Part shown: positions 1-6,568 of the stretch, one piece after another | How the letters are laid out: each line of letters opens with the position of its first letter | Numbering within the stretch: position 1 is the stretch's first letter | From: an uncultured Campylobacter sp. | GTDB lineage: Bacteria; Campylobacterota; Campylobacteria; Campylobacterales; Campylobacteraceae | Reading direction: 5' to 3' | Assembly (NCBI RefSeq): GCF_938031315.1 | Contig: NZ_CALHHT010000260.1 | Location: forward strand, 1 to 11,951 | Length of the DNA stretch: 11,951 nucleotides | Program-made: the position numbers and the translations under genes | The notes under the pieces: generated by a model | Databases searched by the model: none | The model's input: only the letters and a program-made list of their open reading frames with translations | Told to the model about the DNA's origin: nothing

Positions 1-36
1 GGTAAAATTTTAGTATTTTTCAGCCTATTTTAAGCA

Positions 37-42
37 TATAAT
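37..42 (+). promoter_or_regulatory. Sigma-70 -10 box of the porin gene
   Basis: A perfect TATAAT lies about 50 bases upstream of the porin start. It is preceded by T-rich runs (ATTTT, ATTTTT, CTATTTT) instead of a -35 hexamer. Campylobacter sigma-70 promoters typically lack a conserved -35 and use a periodic T-rich stretch. This would give a leader of about 45 bases. Inferred from sequence only. Confidence 0.7.
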
Positions 43-92
43 TTGTCATTTTGTGCTACTATTGCGCTTACAAACTTTTAAAGGAGTTCAAA

Positions 93-1307
93 ATGAAACT
101 AGTTAAACTTAGTTTAGCGGCAGCAGTCGCTGCAGGTGCTCTTGCTATGAGTGCAAGTGCTGTTCCGTTAGAGGAAGCTATCAAGGATGTGGATCTAAAC
201 GGATACGCTCGTATGCGATATACACACAATAATGAATCCGATAAAAATGTCCACCGCGAGAAATCTAGTGTCTGGGAATTCAAATCCGAAGTAGATTTCA
301 AAGCTAAAATCGACGATAACTTCTTTGGTGTAGTAGGCATTAGATTTATGGATGAAGATCATGGCGAATCCGCTTCTTCTTCAAATAGTCAATATCATGG
401 CAATTACGGCGCAAGAAGAGAAGACCCGGATTCTGATTTCGATATTGCTAAGGCTTACTTGGGATACACTATCGGCGGTACTACGATTGCAGTTGGTCGC
501 CAGGGCATAGGCTCATTCTTTACCGATGATATGTATGGAGATGGCGTTAAGATTACTAGTACCGATATCGAGGGCTTAACAATTAGTGGCTTTTGGATGG
601 ATTCTTTAGAGAATGATGGCGATATTTCAAGCCTTGATTGGGCTAGAGTAGATGGTAAATTAACTACCGATCATAATCTATATGGCATAGGCTTTATGGG
701 TTCATACGATCCGGTATCTTTCCAGCTATGGTATAACGCTCTAGAGGATGTTGCACAGCTTTTCGCTGCAGAACTAGCTCTAAATTTTGATATCTCTGAT
801 GATTTTAATCTCGGCGTAAAAGGTCAGTATGCATTTTCTGATTTCGATGGCGACTATAAAAATGTAGTAGGTGCCGATGATGCAGATTTCTGGGCCGCAG
901 AAGCAAGTGCTGGTTTCTTTGGCGTTGATTTAGCTGCGGGTTATTTGAAATTTGAACCTGATCATAAAGACAGCCTTTCTTTTGTATCCTTTGAAGATCA
1001 AGGCTCTTTCATCAGCCCGGGTCAGGAGTTGCTAGATTATAGGAATTTTACTGGCGAAAATCACTACTGGTATGTAGTAGCAGGCTATACCATCCCTGAT
1101 ACTGGCATCAGAATCGGCGCTGATTACCTAGACGGTAAAGCGCATGGTGACGATGCATACGAAGTAGTAGGTAGAATTTCTTATAAATATAATGAAAAGC
1201 TAAGCTTTAAAACTTGGTATTCTCACTATAAAATTGATGATGCTTATGGCACAGATCGCGATGAGAAAAAAGATCGCATTAGATTCGAGGCTAAATACAG
1301 CTTCTAA
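93..1307 (+). CDS. porA: Campylobacter major outer membrane porin (MOMP/PorA family)
   Basis: Encodes a 404-residue outer membrane beta-barrel porin of the Campylobacter MOMP family, the main diffusion channel and surface protein of these bacteria. Residues 1-23 form a signal peptide (basic start, alanine-rich core, cleavage after ASA). The mature start VPLEEAIKDVDLNGYARMRY matches the typical MOMP N-terminus. The rest alternates amphipathic strands with acidic loops and ends in KYSF; the terminal aromatic residue is the usual BAM recognition signal. The length is close to the roughly 400-425 residues of the family. The start at 93 is chosen because AAGGAG (81-86) sits at proper spacing and the signal peptide begins there; an upstream TTG-type extension would add non-signal residues. 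Codon use is AT-rich and uniform, unlike the GC-rich genes further right, as expected for a highly expressed gene. A TATAAT promoter precedes it and an intrinsic terminator follows, so it is probably monocistronic. Confidence 0.92.
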   Translation: MKLVKLSLAAAVAAGALAMSASAVPLEEAIKDVDLNGYARMRYTHNNESDKNVHREKSSVWEFKSEVDFKAKIDDNFFGVVGIRFMDEDHGESASSSNSQYHGNYGARREDPDSDFDIAKAYLGYTIGGTTIAVGRQGIGSFFTDDMYGDGVKITSTDIEGLTISGFWMDSLENDGDISSLDWARVDGKLTTDHNLYGIGFMGSYDPVSFQLWYNALEDVAQLFAAELALNFDISDDFNLGVKGQYAFSDFDGDYKNVVGADDADFWAAEASAGFFGVDLAAGYLKFEPDHKDSLSFVSFEDQGSFISPGQELLDYRNFTGENHYWYVVAGYTIPDTGIRIGADYLDGKAHGDDAYEVVGRISYKYNEKLSFKTWYSHYKIDDAYGTDRDEKKDRIRFEAKYSF

Positions 1308-1332
1308 TTATTTACCTTATACAGGTAAAATT

Positions 1333-1360
1333 AGGGCGAAGCTTTTGCTTCGCCCTTTTT
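1333..1360 (+). terminator. Intrinsic terminator after the porin gene
   Basis: A perfect 10-bp stem AGGGCGAAGC / GCTTCGCCCT (1333-1342 with 1347-1356) closes a TTTT loop and runs into T residues to 1360. It ends porin transcription and separates it from the cytochrome gene. A smaller inverted repeat, TTTACC/GGTAAA (1311-1316 with 1324-1329), lies just upstream. Confidence 0.9.
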
Positions 1361-1382
1361 AAATTCTAAATCAAGGTTTTCT

Positions 1383-1958
1383 ATGAAAATTTTTAAAATT
1401 TCTTTTTTAGCATGTTTTTTTGCCTTTAGTTTAAATGCCGCGGATAAAGCAAATGATGACACGTATGTATTCGAAGCCAAAGGTGAGTTTGCCAAAGAGC
1501 TAAAATCCCTGATCGAAAAGCATTCTAAAGATGAAAACGTAACTGTAAATATCTACAAAAACGCTCCGGTCGCAGGCAGTAAAACCCATAGCGGCAAGGT
1601 AAATCGAAATACAAACTCTCTAAAAGAAAAAGGCGGAGCGATCTTTGCCGAAAAGTGCGCTTCCTGCCACGGCGAGAACGGGCAAAAAAAAGCCTATGGA
1701 GTATCGCGTAAACTCAAAGATATGGACGCCAAAGAGATATCGATAGCTATGTCGCAATACACTACAGATCTAAGTTATGGTGGCAAGATGAAAAATATCA
1801 TGCAGCCGATCGCCGCTAAGACGGGCGCTACGGAGCTAGGCTACATCATTGCTTATCTAAAAGGCGACGATTCGTTCCTATACGATAGCTCGTCTAGTAG
1901 GAGCACGAATACTGAAATTTCGACCGCCCCGAGCGAGCAGGGCTCATACCTAAAATAA
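1383..1958 (+). CDS. Secreted monohaem c-type cytochrome
   Basis: A 191-residue periplasmic cytochrome c. Residues 1-19 form a signal peptide (lysines, then a Phe/Leu/Ala core, cleavage near LNA-AD). Residues 20-80 are a polar region of no recognised fold. A single class I cytochrome c domain follows: haem-binding CASCH at 92-96, then a GGKMKNIMQPIA segment (133-144) in which Met136 or Met140 is the likely axial ligand, and ELGYIIAYLK as the terminal helix. The tail (160-191) is Ser/Thr-rich. It presumably carries electrons in the periplasm; the partner cannot be read from the sequence. The start at 1383 follows a weak AAGG (1373-1376). An A8 run (1684-1691) directly after the haem motif is in frame here. 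The DJ-1 gene follows after 10 bases, so the two are probably co-transcribed. Function at the level of an electron-carrying cytochrome is secure; the subtype is not. Confidence 0.88.
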   Translation: MKIFKISFLACFFAFSLNAADKANDDTYVFEAKGEFAKELKSLIEKHSKDENVTVNIYKNAPVAGSKTHSGKVNRNTNSLKEKGGAIFAEKCASCHGENGQKKAYGVSRKLKDMDAKEISIAMSQYTTDLSYGGKMKNIMQPIAAKTGATELGYIIAYLKGDDSFLYDSSSSRSTNTEISTAPSEQGSYLK

Positions 1959-1968
1959 AGGAGCGTAG

Positions 1969-2511
1969 ATGAAAGTAGCGATTGTTTTGGCAAACGGTTT
2001 TGAAGAGATCGAGGCGGTAAGTTTGATCGATATTTTGCGCCGCGCGGAGATCGATGCAGCATCCGTGGGGCTGGATAAGAAATGCGTCCGTGGTGCGCAC
2101 GGCGTAGAGATGATCGCCGATGAAATTTTAGGCGATATAAAAGTTTCGGAATTTGATATGATCGTTTTGCCCGGCGGCTTGCCTGGAGCCGAAAATTTGG
2201 CAAAGAGCGAGAAGCTGGGGCAGATACTGCGCGACTTCGACGCAAACAATGCCAAGATCGGCGCAATATGTGCTGCTCCGTGGGCACTAGCCACCGCAGG
2301 TGTGCTAAAAAGCTCTTACACTTGTTATCCGGGTTTTGAAAATCAGATCGCTCACCCAGGCTATACGAATTCGGCGAATGTCGTAAAAGATCAAAATATA
2401 ATGACTTCGAAAGGTCCCGCTACTGCAATGGAATTCGCACTGCAAATCGTTCACGAGCTAAAAGGCGAGCAGGTTTATTCCAAGCTAAAATCCGATTTGC
2501 TTTTTAAATAA
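1969..2511 (+). CDS. DJ-1/PfpI (ThiJ/YajL-like) family protein
   Basis: A 180-residue protein of the DJ-1/PfpI superfamily, full length for a single domain. It starts with a Rossmann-like strand (KVAIVLANGFEEIEA). Glu15 corresponds to the conserved acidic residue near the active site. The nucleophile elbow GAICAAPWAL places the conserved reactive cysteine at Cys101. VLPGGLPGAENL (66-77) and TSKGPATAMEF (146-156) are further family signatures. Relatives are reported to act in protection against oxidative or carbonyl damage (YajL, human DJ-1), or as glyoxalase III or deglycase; which applies here is unknown. The old name ThiJ does not imply a role in the thiamine genes elsewhere in this window. 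Translation starts at 1969 after AGGAG, 10 bases beyond the cytochrome stop, so it is co-transcribed with the cytochrome. Confidence 0.9.
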   Translation: MKVAIVLANGFEEIEAVSLIDILRRAEIDAASVGLDKKCVRGAHGVEMIADEILGDIKVSEFDMIVLPGGLPGAENLAKSEKLGQILRDFDANNAKIGAICAAPWALATAGVLKSSYTCYPGFENQIAHPGYTNSANVVKDQNIMTSKGPATAMEFALQIVHELKGEQVYSKLKSDLLFK

Positions 2512-2606
2512 AATCTCAAGTTAGAGCCGATTCCAACGCGCCTTATTTTGCATTTGTAAAACGGGGCGTGCTGATTTTGCCACGCCTGAGAACTACAAAT
2601 TTTATC

Positions 2607-2747
2607 TTACTCTGCAGGTATAAAATAGCCACAATATTTATTCTGAGTATCCGTAGACGATGAATGGAATTCCCACAACTCAAATTTTAAATTGAAAAAC
2701 GCAAAAGACCTTGTGCGTGACAGATGGAATTTTATTGGAGCTAGTCG
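2607..2747 (-). pseudogene. Possible C-terminal remnant of an unknown protein
   Basis: A 46-codon open stretch on the minus strand, between a TAG (2748-2750) and a TAA (2607-2609). It has no convincing start codon or ribosome site. Its last third (ELWEFHSSS..., then KYCGYFIPAE at the end) looks more like a natural protein C-terminus than random translation. It overlaps the start of the plus-strand remnant, so both cannot be original over their whole length. I do not recognise the family. Chance is a real alternative. Confidence 0.25.
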
Positions 2748-2973
2748 CTATTGAAACTAAACCTTACCGTCGCGACGGCGTGAAGCGTAAGCATAAAAAT
2801 ATTTTAGGCGTAGGCTCTCAAGCAGACATCCCCGAGTTGAATAAATTTCAGTGCGGCATCTTCGCGATGTACTCGCTAGCTGAAGCTAAGCAGATTGCTC
2901 AAATGCGCTAAATAAGGGTATCGGCGTGATTAAAAACGACGAGATCGCGCTGGATCCAAGCAAGATAAAATAG
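2696..2973 (+). pseudogene. Frameshifted gene remnant, unknown family
   Basis: An open frame runs from the TGA at 2693-2695 to a TAA at 2909-2911. It reads TDGILLELVAIETKPYRRDG, later KNILGVGSQADIPELNKFQC, and then SLAEAKQIAQMR. The reading continues naturally in the next frame as LNKGIGVIKNDEIALDPSKI up to a TAG at 2971-2973. Loss of a single base near 2908 in an ancestral copy would explain the break. No ATG with a ribosome site introduces the stretch, so the N-terminus is also missing. The composition is protein-like (balanced, with Gly/Pro turns), unlike the Lys/Phe-rich translations of the AAATTT spacers. I do not recognise the family and assign no function. Confidence 0.5.
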
Positions 2974-3049
2974 TTTTGAAATTTAAGAGATGGCGCAAAA
3001 TTCTAGCACTATCTCTTTGGGCACCGCTTGTTCCGCGATCAGTGTATAA

Positions 3050-3274
3050 CGCACCATAAAATATTATCGTAAAATATGCAAAAATTCGGGGCGCAAAAAT
3101 GCGTATCTGCTAAAACAAGCCGGAGGCAACATCTATTTATAAGCCGATTTAGCTTTATAAACCGACTTAGCGCTTGGCGTAAAGTCTGCGCCATGCGAGG
3201 TTTTTGATAAAAGCTACGATTTGGCTTTAAGCTGGGTGGCAGAAGCGCACAAGCAAAGCTTATATCAAATTTAA
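3050..3274 (+). pseudogene. Gene remnant with two in-frame stops
   Basis: One reading frame gives a protein-like sequence interrupted by TAA at 3140-3142 and at 3158-3160: first a basic stretch ending KNAYLLKQAGGNIYL, then ADLAL, then TDLALGVKSAPCEVFD, and finally KSYDLALSWVAEAHKQSLYQ with one more residue and the natural-looking stop (3272-3274). Both internal stops lie in copies of an 18-bp tandem repeat, so a single nonsense change followed by duplication explains them. No start codon context is visible upstream, where a TAA sits at 3047-3049. The family is unrecognised. It may be the C-terminal end of a formerly longer gene. Confidence 0.5.
3136..3171 (+). repeat. Tandem duplication, 2 x 18 bp
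   Basis: Two adjacent copies, 3136-3153 (TTTATAAGCCGATTTAGC) and 3154-3171 (TTTATAAACCGACTTAGC), match at 16 of 18 positions. The unit is six codons long, so it keeps the frame of the surrounding remnant. Each copy contains the in-frame TAA. Confidence 0.8.
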
Positions 3275-3508
3275 TAAATTTATCTAGCAGAGCAGTTTTA
3301 AATTTAGAAGAATTTTTAAAATTTCGTCTTAAATTAAAGCCGAAATTTTATCCACAAATACCATGCTTGTGCGCCTTCTTACTTTTAGATGCGATCTTCA
3401 ATCCTCCAAAAAAAATCGCACAGTAAAATGTGAATTTAAAATTTTTATTTAAGGTTGCGTTGCGAGTTTGGAGCTTGAAATTTCACTTTCGCTGCACGAA
3501 AAGAATGC

Positions 3509-3514
3509 TAAAAT
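3509..3514 (+). promoter_or_regulatory. Candidate -10 box for the cupin gene
   Basis: TAAAAT in the context ATGCTAAAATTCC lies 44 bases before the cupin start. It fits the Campylobacter -10 pattern TAnAAT with an upstream GC. A second TAAAAT at 3424-3429 is an alternative with a longer leader. Confidence 0.4.
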
Positions 3515-3558
3515 TCCGCCGAAACCGCGCCGGATGCGGTGAACTTAAAGGAGCGAAA

Positions 3559-3897
3559 ATGCAAAGAATTTTTCATATAAAAGATGCTATTTGCAGCGAC
3601 GAGCGAGCCGTAAAAACAACATTTTTTACTACGGAGGCCACTTGCGGCGCGGTTTGGATCGTCAAACGCGGCCAGGTCGTAGCGCCTCATATCCACCCAG
3701 ACGGCGATGACGTGTGGATCTGCTTAAGCGGACGCGGCGTGTTTTATCCGAGCAAGGGCGAGGAGGTGCCGATCTGTGCGGGCGATCTAATCATTTCCAA
3801 AAGCGGAGAGTGCCACGGTATGAAAAATACGGGCGGTGAGGATTTTGTGTTTGCAAGCGTTACGGCGCCGATTCCGTGCGGCTACGAAGCGCTTTGA
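3559..3897 (+). CDS. Small single-domain cupin protein
   Basis: A 112-residue cupin. The start at 3559 is chosen because AAAGGAG (3547-3553) precedes it; a longer reading from 3430 would add about 43 basic, spacer-like residues and is not credible. Cupin motif 1 is visible as GQVVAPHIHPDGDDVWICLS: His44 and His46 are metal ligands, and an Asp (50 or 51) stands where Glu is usual. Motif 2 is GDLIISKSGECHGMKNTG, with His86 as the third histidine and SKSGECH in place of the common PxG(X2)H. The fold probably binds a metal ion. The substrate, or whether it is an enzyme or a sensor, cannot be told. It has no signal peptide, so it is cytoplasmic. It stands alone between non-coding stretches. Confidence 0.82.
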   Translation: MQRIFHIKDAICSDERAVKTTFFTTEATCGAVWIVKRGQVVAPHIHPDGDDVWICLSGRGVFYPSKGEEVPICAGDLIISKSGECHGMKNTGGEDFVFASVTAPIPCGYEAL

Positions 3898-4008
3898 ATT
3901 AAAATTTGCCAGAGATTTTGTGGTATTCGTAAAATAAATTAGCGCCGCAAAGAGTTGAATCAGAATTTGTCCGTAGCGTTAAATTTCATAAATTTAGCCG
4001 CGCTTTTG

Positions 4009-4014
4009 TACAAT
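4009..4014 (+). promoter_or_regulatory. Candidate -10 box upstream of the DKNYY-like gene
   Basis: TACAAT, preceded by CTTTTG, lies 46 bases before the start at 4061 and fits TAnAAT. A small hairpin, GCCGC/GCGGC (4022-4026 with 4034-4038), would be in the leader. Confidence 0.4.
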
Positions 4015-4060
4015 TTCAAGTGCCGCGCAATCTGCGGCGAGATTAAATTTGAGGCAAAAG

Positions 4061-5512
4061 ATGTATGAAGATTTTACGCAAGAGCCAAAGGATGAGCGCG
4101 CGCAAAAGAAGCGCAAAGCTAGGGCGCGCAAGGTAGAAGCAGATCGTAAGCCGGCGCGAGACGCGCCTCGGGGCATGCCGCTTTGGCGCAAGATCGTGCT
4201 TGGCGCGATATTTGTATTCGCGGCTTTTAGCGTGCTTATTCTGGCGGCTGTTATAAATTCCAGCGACGACTACTCGCCGCAAGAGCAGATCAAATACAGC
4301 GATTTTTACAAAAAAGGAGACGAAATTTACGCCCTCGTGGTGGGCGCGGGCTATTTTGCGATATCAGGCGCGGATGCGGCGAGCTTTCGGGTTTTGGATT
4401 TCGGCTCCGGCTACCGCTCCAACGTCGCGGCGGATAAAAACGCCGTATATTGCGGAAATATCGCGATGAGCGAGCTAGAGCCCGCGCGCACGAAAGCTGT
4501 AGCGTTCGGATACGTAAGCGACGGACGGATCAGTTATTTTTGCGACGGCGAGGCGGTGCCGAACGACGCGCTGGGGGCGTTTAAGCTTACTTATGAAACC
4601 TTGGCGCATATTTTTTGGGATGCGCCCAAACCGCAAAGCTACCTCTATAAATTTAAACGAATGGACGCTACAAATCTGCGCCAAATCGCGGGTTTGTATT
4701 ACGCGGCGGAGGGTTCGCGCGCGTTTTATAAAGGAGAGATTTTGCCGGGCGCGGATGCCGCGAGCCTGCGCCGGATAGAGGGAAGCGATGGGCGCGCTAG
4801 CGGCGTTTACGCCGCAGACGGCGCGAACGTGTATTTTAAAAACCTGCGCCTTGACGCGCGCGATAACGGCGGGCATTACGAACTTTTGAGGCAGCGGTTG
4901 GATTATTTTTTGTGGGATGCGAAAGGCGGCGACGTTTTTGCGAACGATTTAAAATTTGACTCTGCCGCCGCGCCCTATATTCCGCTAAATAGGCAGTTAG
5001 CGCACTCAAACCATCTACTTTTTGCCTCCCCTGGCGGCATCTATTATTTCGACGAGAACGACGGAAAGCAAAAGCGCGCGGCAGACAATCCCTTCGCGGG
5101 CGAAGTTCACGCGCTTAGCGGCAGCGTGTTTCAAAGCGGCGAGCGGATATATTTTTTGGAGCGCGCGGATGTTTGGGGCGGCGGCCGCAGCACTCGCAGG
5201 CTGGTCGCTCGCAAAAGCGGACTTTTCGCGCTCGAGCTGCCGCACGAGTGGCGCAGGGTCGGCGGCGTGCACGGCGGGCTATACGGCTGGGTCTATTCAA
5301 ACGGCGGGCGATTTTTCTACTTCGACGATCTGGGCTCTTCGCAGCTGATCGATCGGTGCATTTATGAGATCGGGGATCTAAGCTTGGTTGAAATTTTACT
5401 TCAAAAACAGGGCGTCGGCACGGATAAAATTCGCGAGATGATAAAGAGCGGCGGACTTGAAGCGGTGGACGGCGAGCTGCTTTTCGAAGTAAAGACGCGG
5501 GTGGAATTTTAG
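4061..5512 (+). CDS. Membrane-anchored protein with DKNYY-like repeats
   Basis: A 483-residue protein. The start at 4061 is supported by GAGG (4051-4054); an in-frame TTG at 4049 would place the ribosome site inside the gene. The first 38 or so residues are strongly charged and basic (cytoplasmic). A single transmembrane helix at about 44-66 (IVLGAIFVFAAFSVLILAAV) follows, so the remaining 410 or so residues should face the periplasm. That part repeats short units resembling the DKNYY domain: ADKNAVYCGN, SRAFYKGEILPGADAASLRR, YAADGANVYFKNLRLD, and further aromatic strand pairs (GGIYYFDEND, GERIYFLERA, GGRFFYFDD). In DKNYY proteins such units (displayed name, coloured strand, target of the next) form beta-rich repeats of unknown function. 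Composition is GC-rich like the thi genes. It converges on the membrane protein at 5566-6132. Calling it DKNYY-like rests on motif resemblance only. Confidence 0.72.
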   Translation: MYEDFTQEPKDERAQKKRKARARKVEADRKPARDAPRGMPLWRKIVLGAIFVFAAFSVLILAAVINSSDDYSPQEQIKYSDFYKKGDEIYALVVGAGYFAISGADAASFRVLDFGSGYRSNVAADKNAVYCGNIAMSELEPARTKAVAFGYVSDGRISYFCDGEAVPNDALGAFKLTYETLAHIFWDAPKPQSYLYKFKRMDATNLRQIAGLYYAAEGSRAFYKGEILPGADAASLRRIEGSDGRASGVYAADGANVYFKNLRLDARDNGGHYELLRQRLDYFLWDAKGGDVFANDLKFDSAAAPYIPLNRQLAHSNHLLFASPGGIYYFDENDGKQKRAADNPFAGEVHALSGSVFQSGERIYFLERADVWGGGRSTRRLVARKSGLFALELPHEWRRVGGVHGGLYGWVYSNGGRFFYFDDLGSSQLIDRCIYEIGDLSLVEILLQKQGVGTDKIREMIKSGGLEAVDGELLFEVKTRVEF

Positions 5513-5543
5513 TGCGCCGAAATTTTAGAAAATTTTCGTCGCA
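5513..5543. terminator. Hairpin between convergent genes
   Basis: An imperfect inverted repeat, TGCGCCGAAATTTT (5513-5526) and AAATTTTCGTCGCA (5530-5543), pairs at 12 of 14 positions around an AGA loop. It begins directly after the stop of the plus-strand gene and 23 bases beyond the stop of the minus-strand gene. It could terminate transcription from both sides, although the T-runs lie inside the stem and not after it. Confidence 0.45.
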
Positions 5544-5565
5544 CGCTTCATAGGACTAGGCAGAA

Positions 5566-6132
5566 TTAGCAGTCCTTATCGCTTACGAGCAGGGTTTCTT
5601 TATATGTGAATTTGAAATAAAACGTCCAAGCTAGCGGGCAAGCGATAAACATCACGATAATGGGAAGCGGCGAAGCCAAAGCAACCACTAAAAATATCGA
5701 GATATAGCTGATTACAAAAAATAGCGCATAAGCGATCGGCAAAAGTCGCCTAAACGCGAATGATAAAAATAGCATATAAGCAAAAGCGATGAAAAATGGA
5801 GCAGAGTTGGAGTATGTCCCTAAAGAGTATGCCATGACGAAAAAGGCAGCTAGCGCCGCCGCCGTAAGCCGTATATCGCGCGATAGTAAAAGATGCGCGC
5901 AAAATGCGACGAGATAGAACGAATACGTAAACTCAAAAAAGGCATCGCACCCGACTATACAAGAGATTAGATCGTACTTTTTGCCAAAAATCACGTAATT
6001 ACAAAGCGTTCTTATTACCATAAATATTGCCGTGAGCAAAACGGGGTGGAGTAAAACCCACTCTGCTTTAGAGATGGGTTTATTACGACGAAGCACGCTT
6101 GAATCGTCGGTATAATTTCTAAAATATCGCAC
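5566..6132 (-). CDS. Predicted integral membrane protein, about six helices
   Basis: A 188-residue hydrophobic protein of no family I recognise. Residues 1-25 are polar. Hydrophobic segments lie at about 27-50, 63-83, 88-107, 111-127, 132-151 and 154-173, and a short polar tail ends in SDKDC. The last segments carry FFVISYISIFLVVALASPLP and a CPLAW motif. This is typical of small bacterial inner-membrane proteins of unknown role. The start at 6132 is GTG, with a G-rich stretch upstream and no standard ribosome site; the GTG at codon 13 is an alternative. Codon use is AT-richer than in thiH. Its beginning overlaps the doubtful ORF upstream by 14 bases, so it may be transcribed from the thiH side. 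Coding nature is well supported by the regular hydrophobic pattern; function is unknown. Confidence 0.7.
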   Translation of the reverse strand: MRYFRNYTDDSSVLRRNKPISKAEWVLLHPVLLTAIFMVIRTLCNYVIFGKKYDLISCIVGCDAFFEFTYSFYLVAFCAHLLLSRDIRLTAAALAAFFVMAYSLGTYSNSAPFFIAFAYMLFLSFAFRRLLPIAYALFFVISYISIFLVVALASPLPIIVMFIACPLAWTFYFKFTYKETLLVSDKDC

Positions 6133-6568
6133 AAAAGCCCCCGTTTTTAAATTTAAAATTTATACCATTTGCAAACTCCGAATTTGTGCTGTCTTTAAAT
6201 TTTAAATCCGCTCGCGTATTTCCAGACTTTAAATTTACGCACGCATTTTGTAGCTCAAAATTTCCTACGCGTGCTAACGCGGTGCCTAAAATTTTATCAT
6301 CCGTCATAGCGTCATAAATTTTGTCGCGGCATGCGGCGCTGTAAAATTCGGCGTAGTATTTTACGCTACGAATTTTGCTGCGTCTAGCAGCACCAAATCT
6401 GCCCGCAAGTAGCGCACCGCAAATCTCGCCTCTTAAAAAAGCATTGCAAATTTTACCCATGCGAGCGCAGAATTTCGCCGCATAAAATTCTAAAAATTTC
6501 GCCGCTGAAGCAAGCCTTTCGTGCTGAAGTTTCGCGGCGTAAGCTCGCATATCCGCGCTCTCACACAT
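6119..6568 (-). CDS. Doubtful hypothetical protein overlapping thiH
   Basis: A 149-codon open frame whose ATG overlaps the thiH stop (8 shared bases) and whose stop overlaps the next gene by 14 bases, an arrangement that would allow translational coupling. Against it: the product is rich in Ala, Lys and Phe with repeated AAKF, KFK and NFK pieces, which are what AAATTT/TTTAAA elements encode. The stretch carries nine AAATTT, the density of the non-coding spacers here and not of genes. I see no domain, signal peptide or clear membrane segment. It may be an expressed, fast-evolving filler protein, or a spacer that happens to be open. The next in-frame ATG (codon 7) would remove the overlap. Confidence 0.35.
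   Translation of the reverse strand: MCESADMRAYAAKLQHERLASAAKFLEFYAAKFCARMGKICNAFLRGEICGALLAGRFGAARRSKIRSVKYYAEFYSAACRDKIYDAMTDDKILGTALARVGNFELQNACVNLKSGNTRADLKFKDSTNSEFANGINFKFKNGGFCAIF

Larger units (their letters stand above)
2512..3558. other. Gene-free stretch with decayed gene remnants
   Basis: About 1.05 kb between the DJ-1 and cupin genes with no intact gene. It holds the two plus-strand remnants and the possible minus-strand remnant listed separately. An inverted repeat GGCGTG/CACGCC (2565-2570 with 2581-2586) lacks a T-run and is at best a weak terminator for the cytochrome/DJ-1 unit. From about 3275 to 3500 the sequence is AT-rich with several AAATTT elements and nothing coding. 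I count about ten AAATTT in the whole stretch. Confidence 0.6.

Noticed and set aside
51..92. Longer porin start upstream of the signal peptide
   Set aside because: It would put residues ahead of a perfect signal peptide and lie almost at the predicted transcription start. AAGGAG supports the start at 93.
1684..1691. A8 run directly after the haem motif of the cytochrome gene, as a phase-variation tract
   Set aside because: The frame is intact. Campylobacter phase variation mostly uses G/C tracts, and an 8-base A run is common in this composition. A similar A8 run at about 3408-3415 is non-coding.
3348..3356. TTATCCACA, an exact DnaA-box consensus
   Set aside because: Only one copy is seen, with no cluster of boxes, no AT-rich unwinding element of origin type, and no dnaA or dnaN nearby. 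A single match can occur by chance.
3430..3558. N-terminal extension of the cupin gene from an upstream TTG
   Set aside because: The added residues are basic, without cupin features, and the strong AAAGGAG site points to the ATG at 3559.
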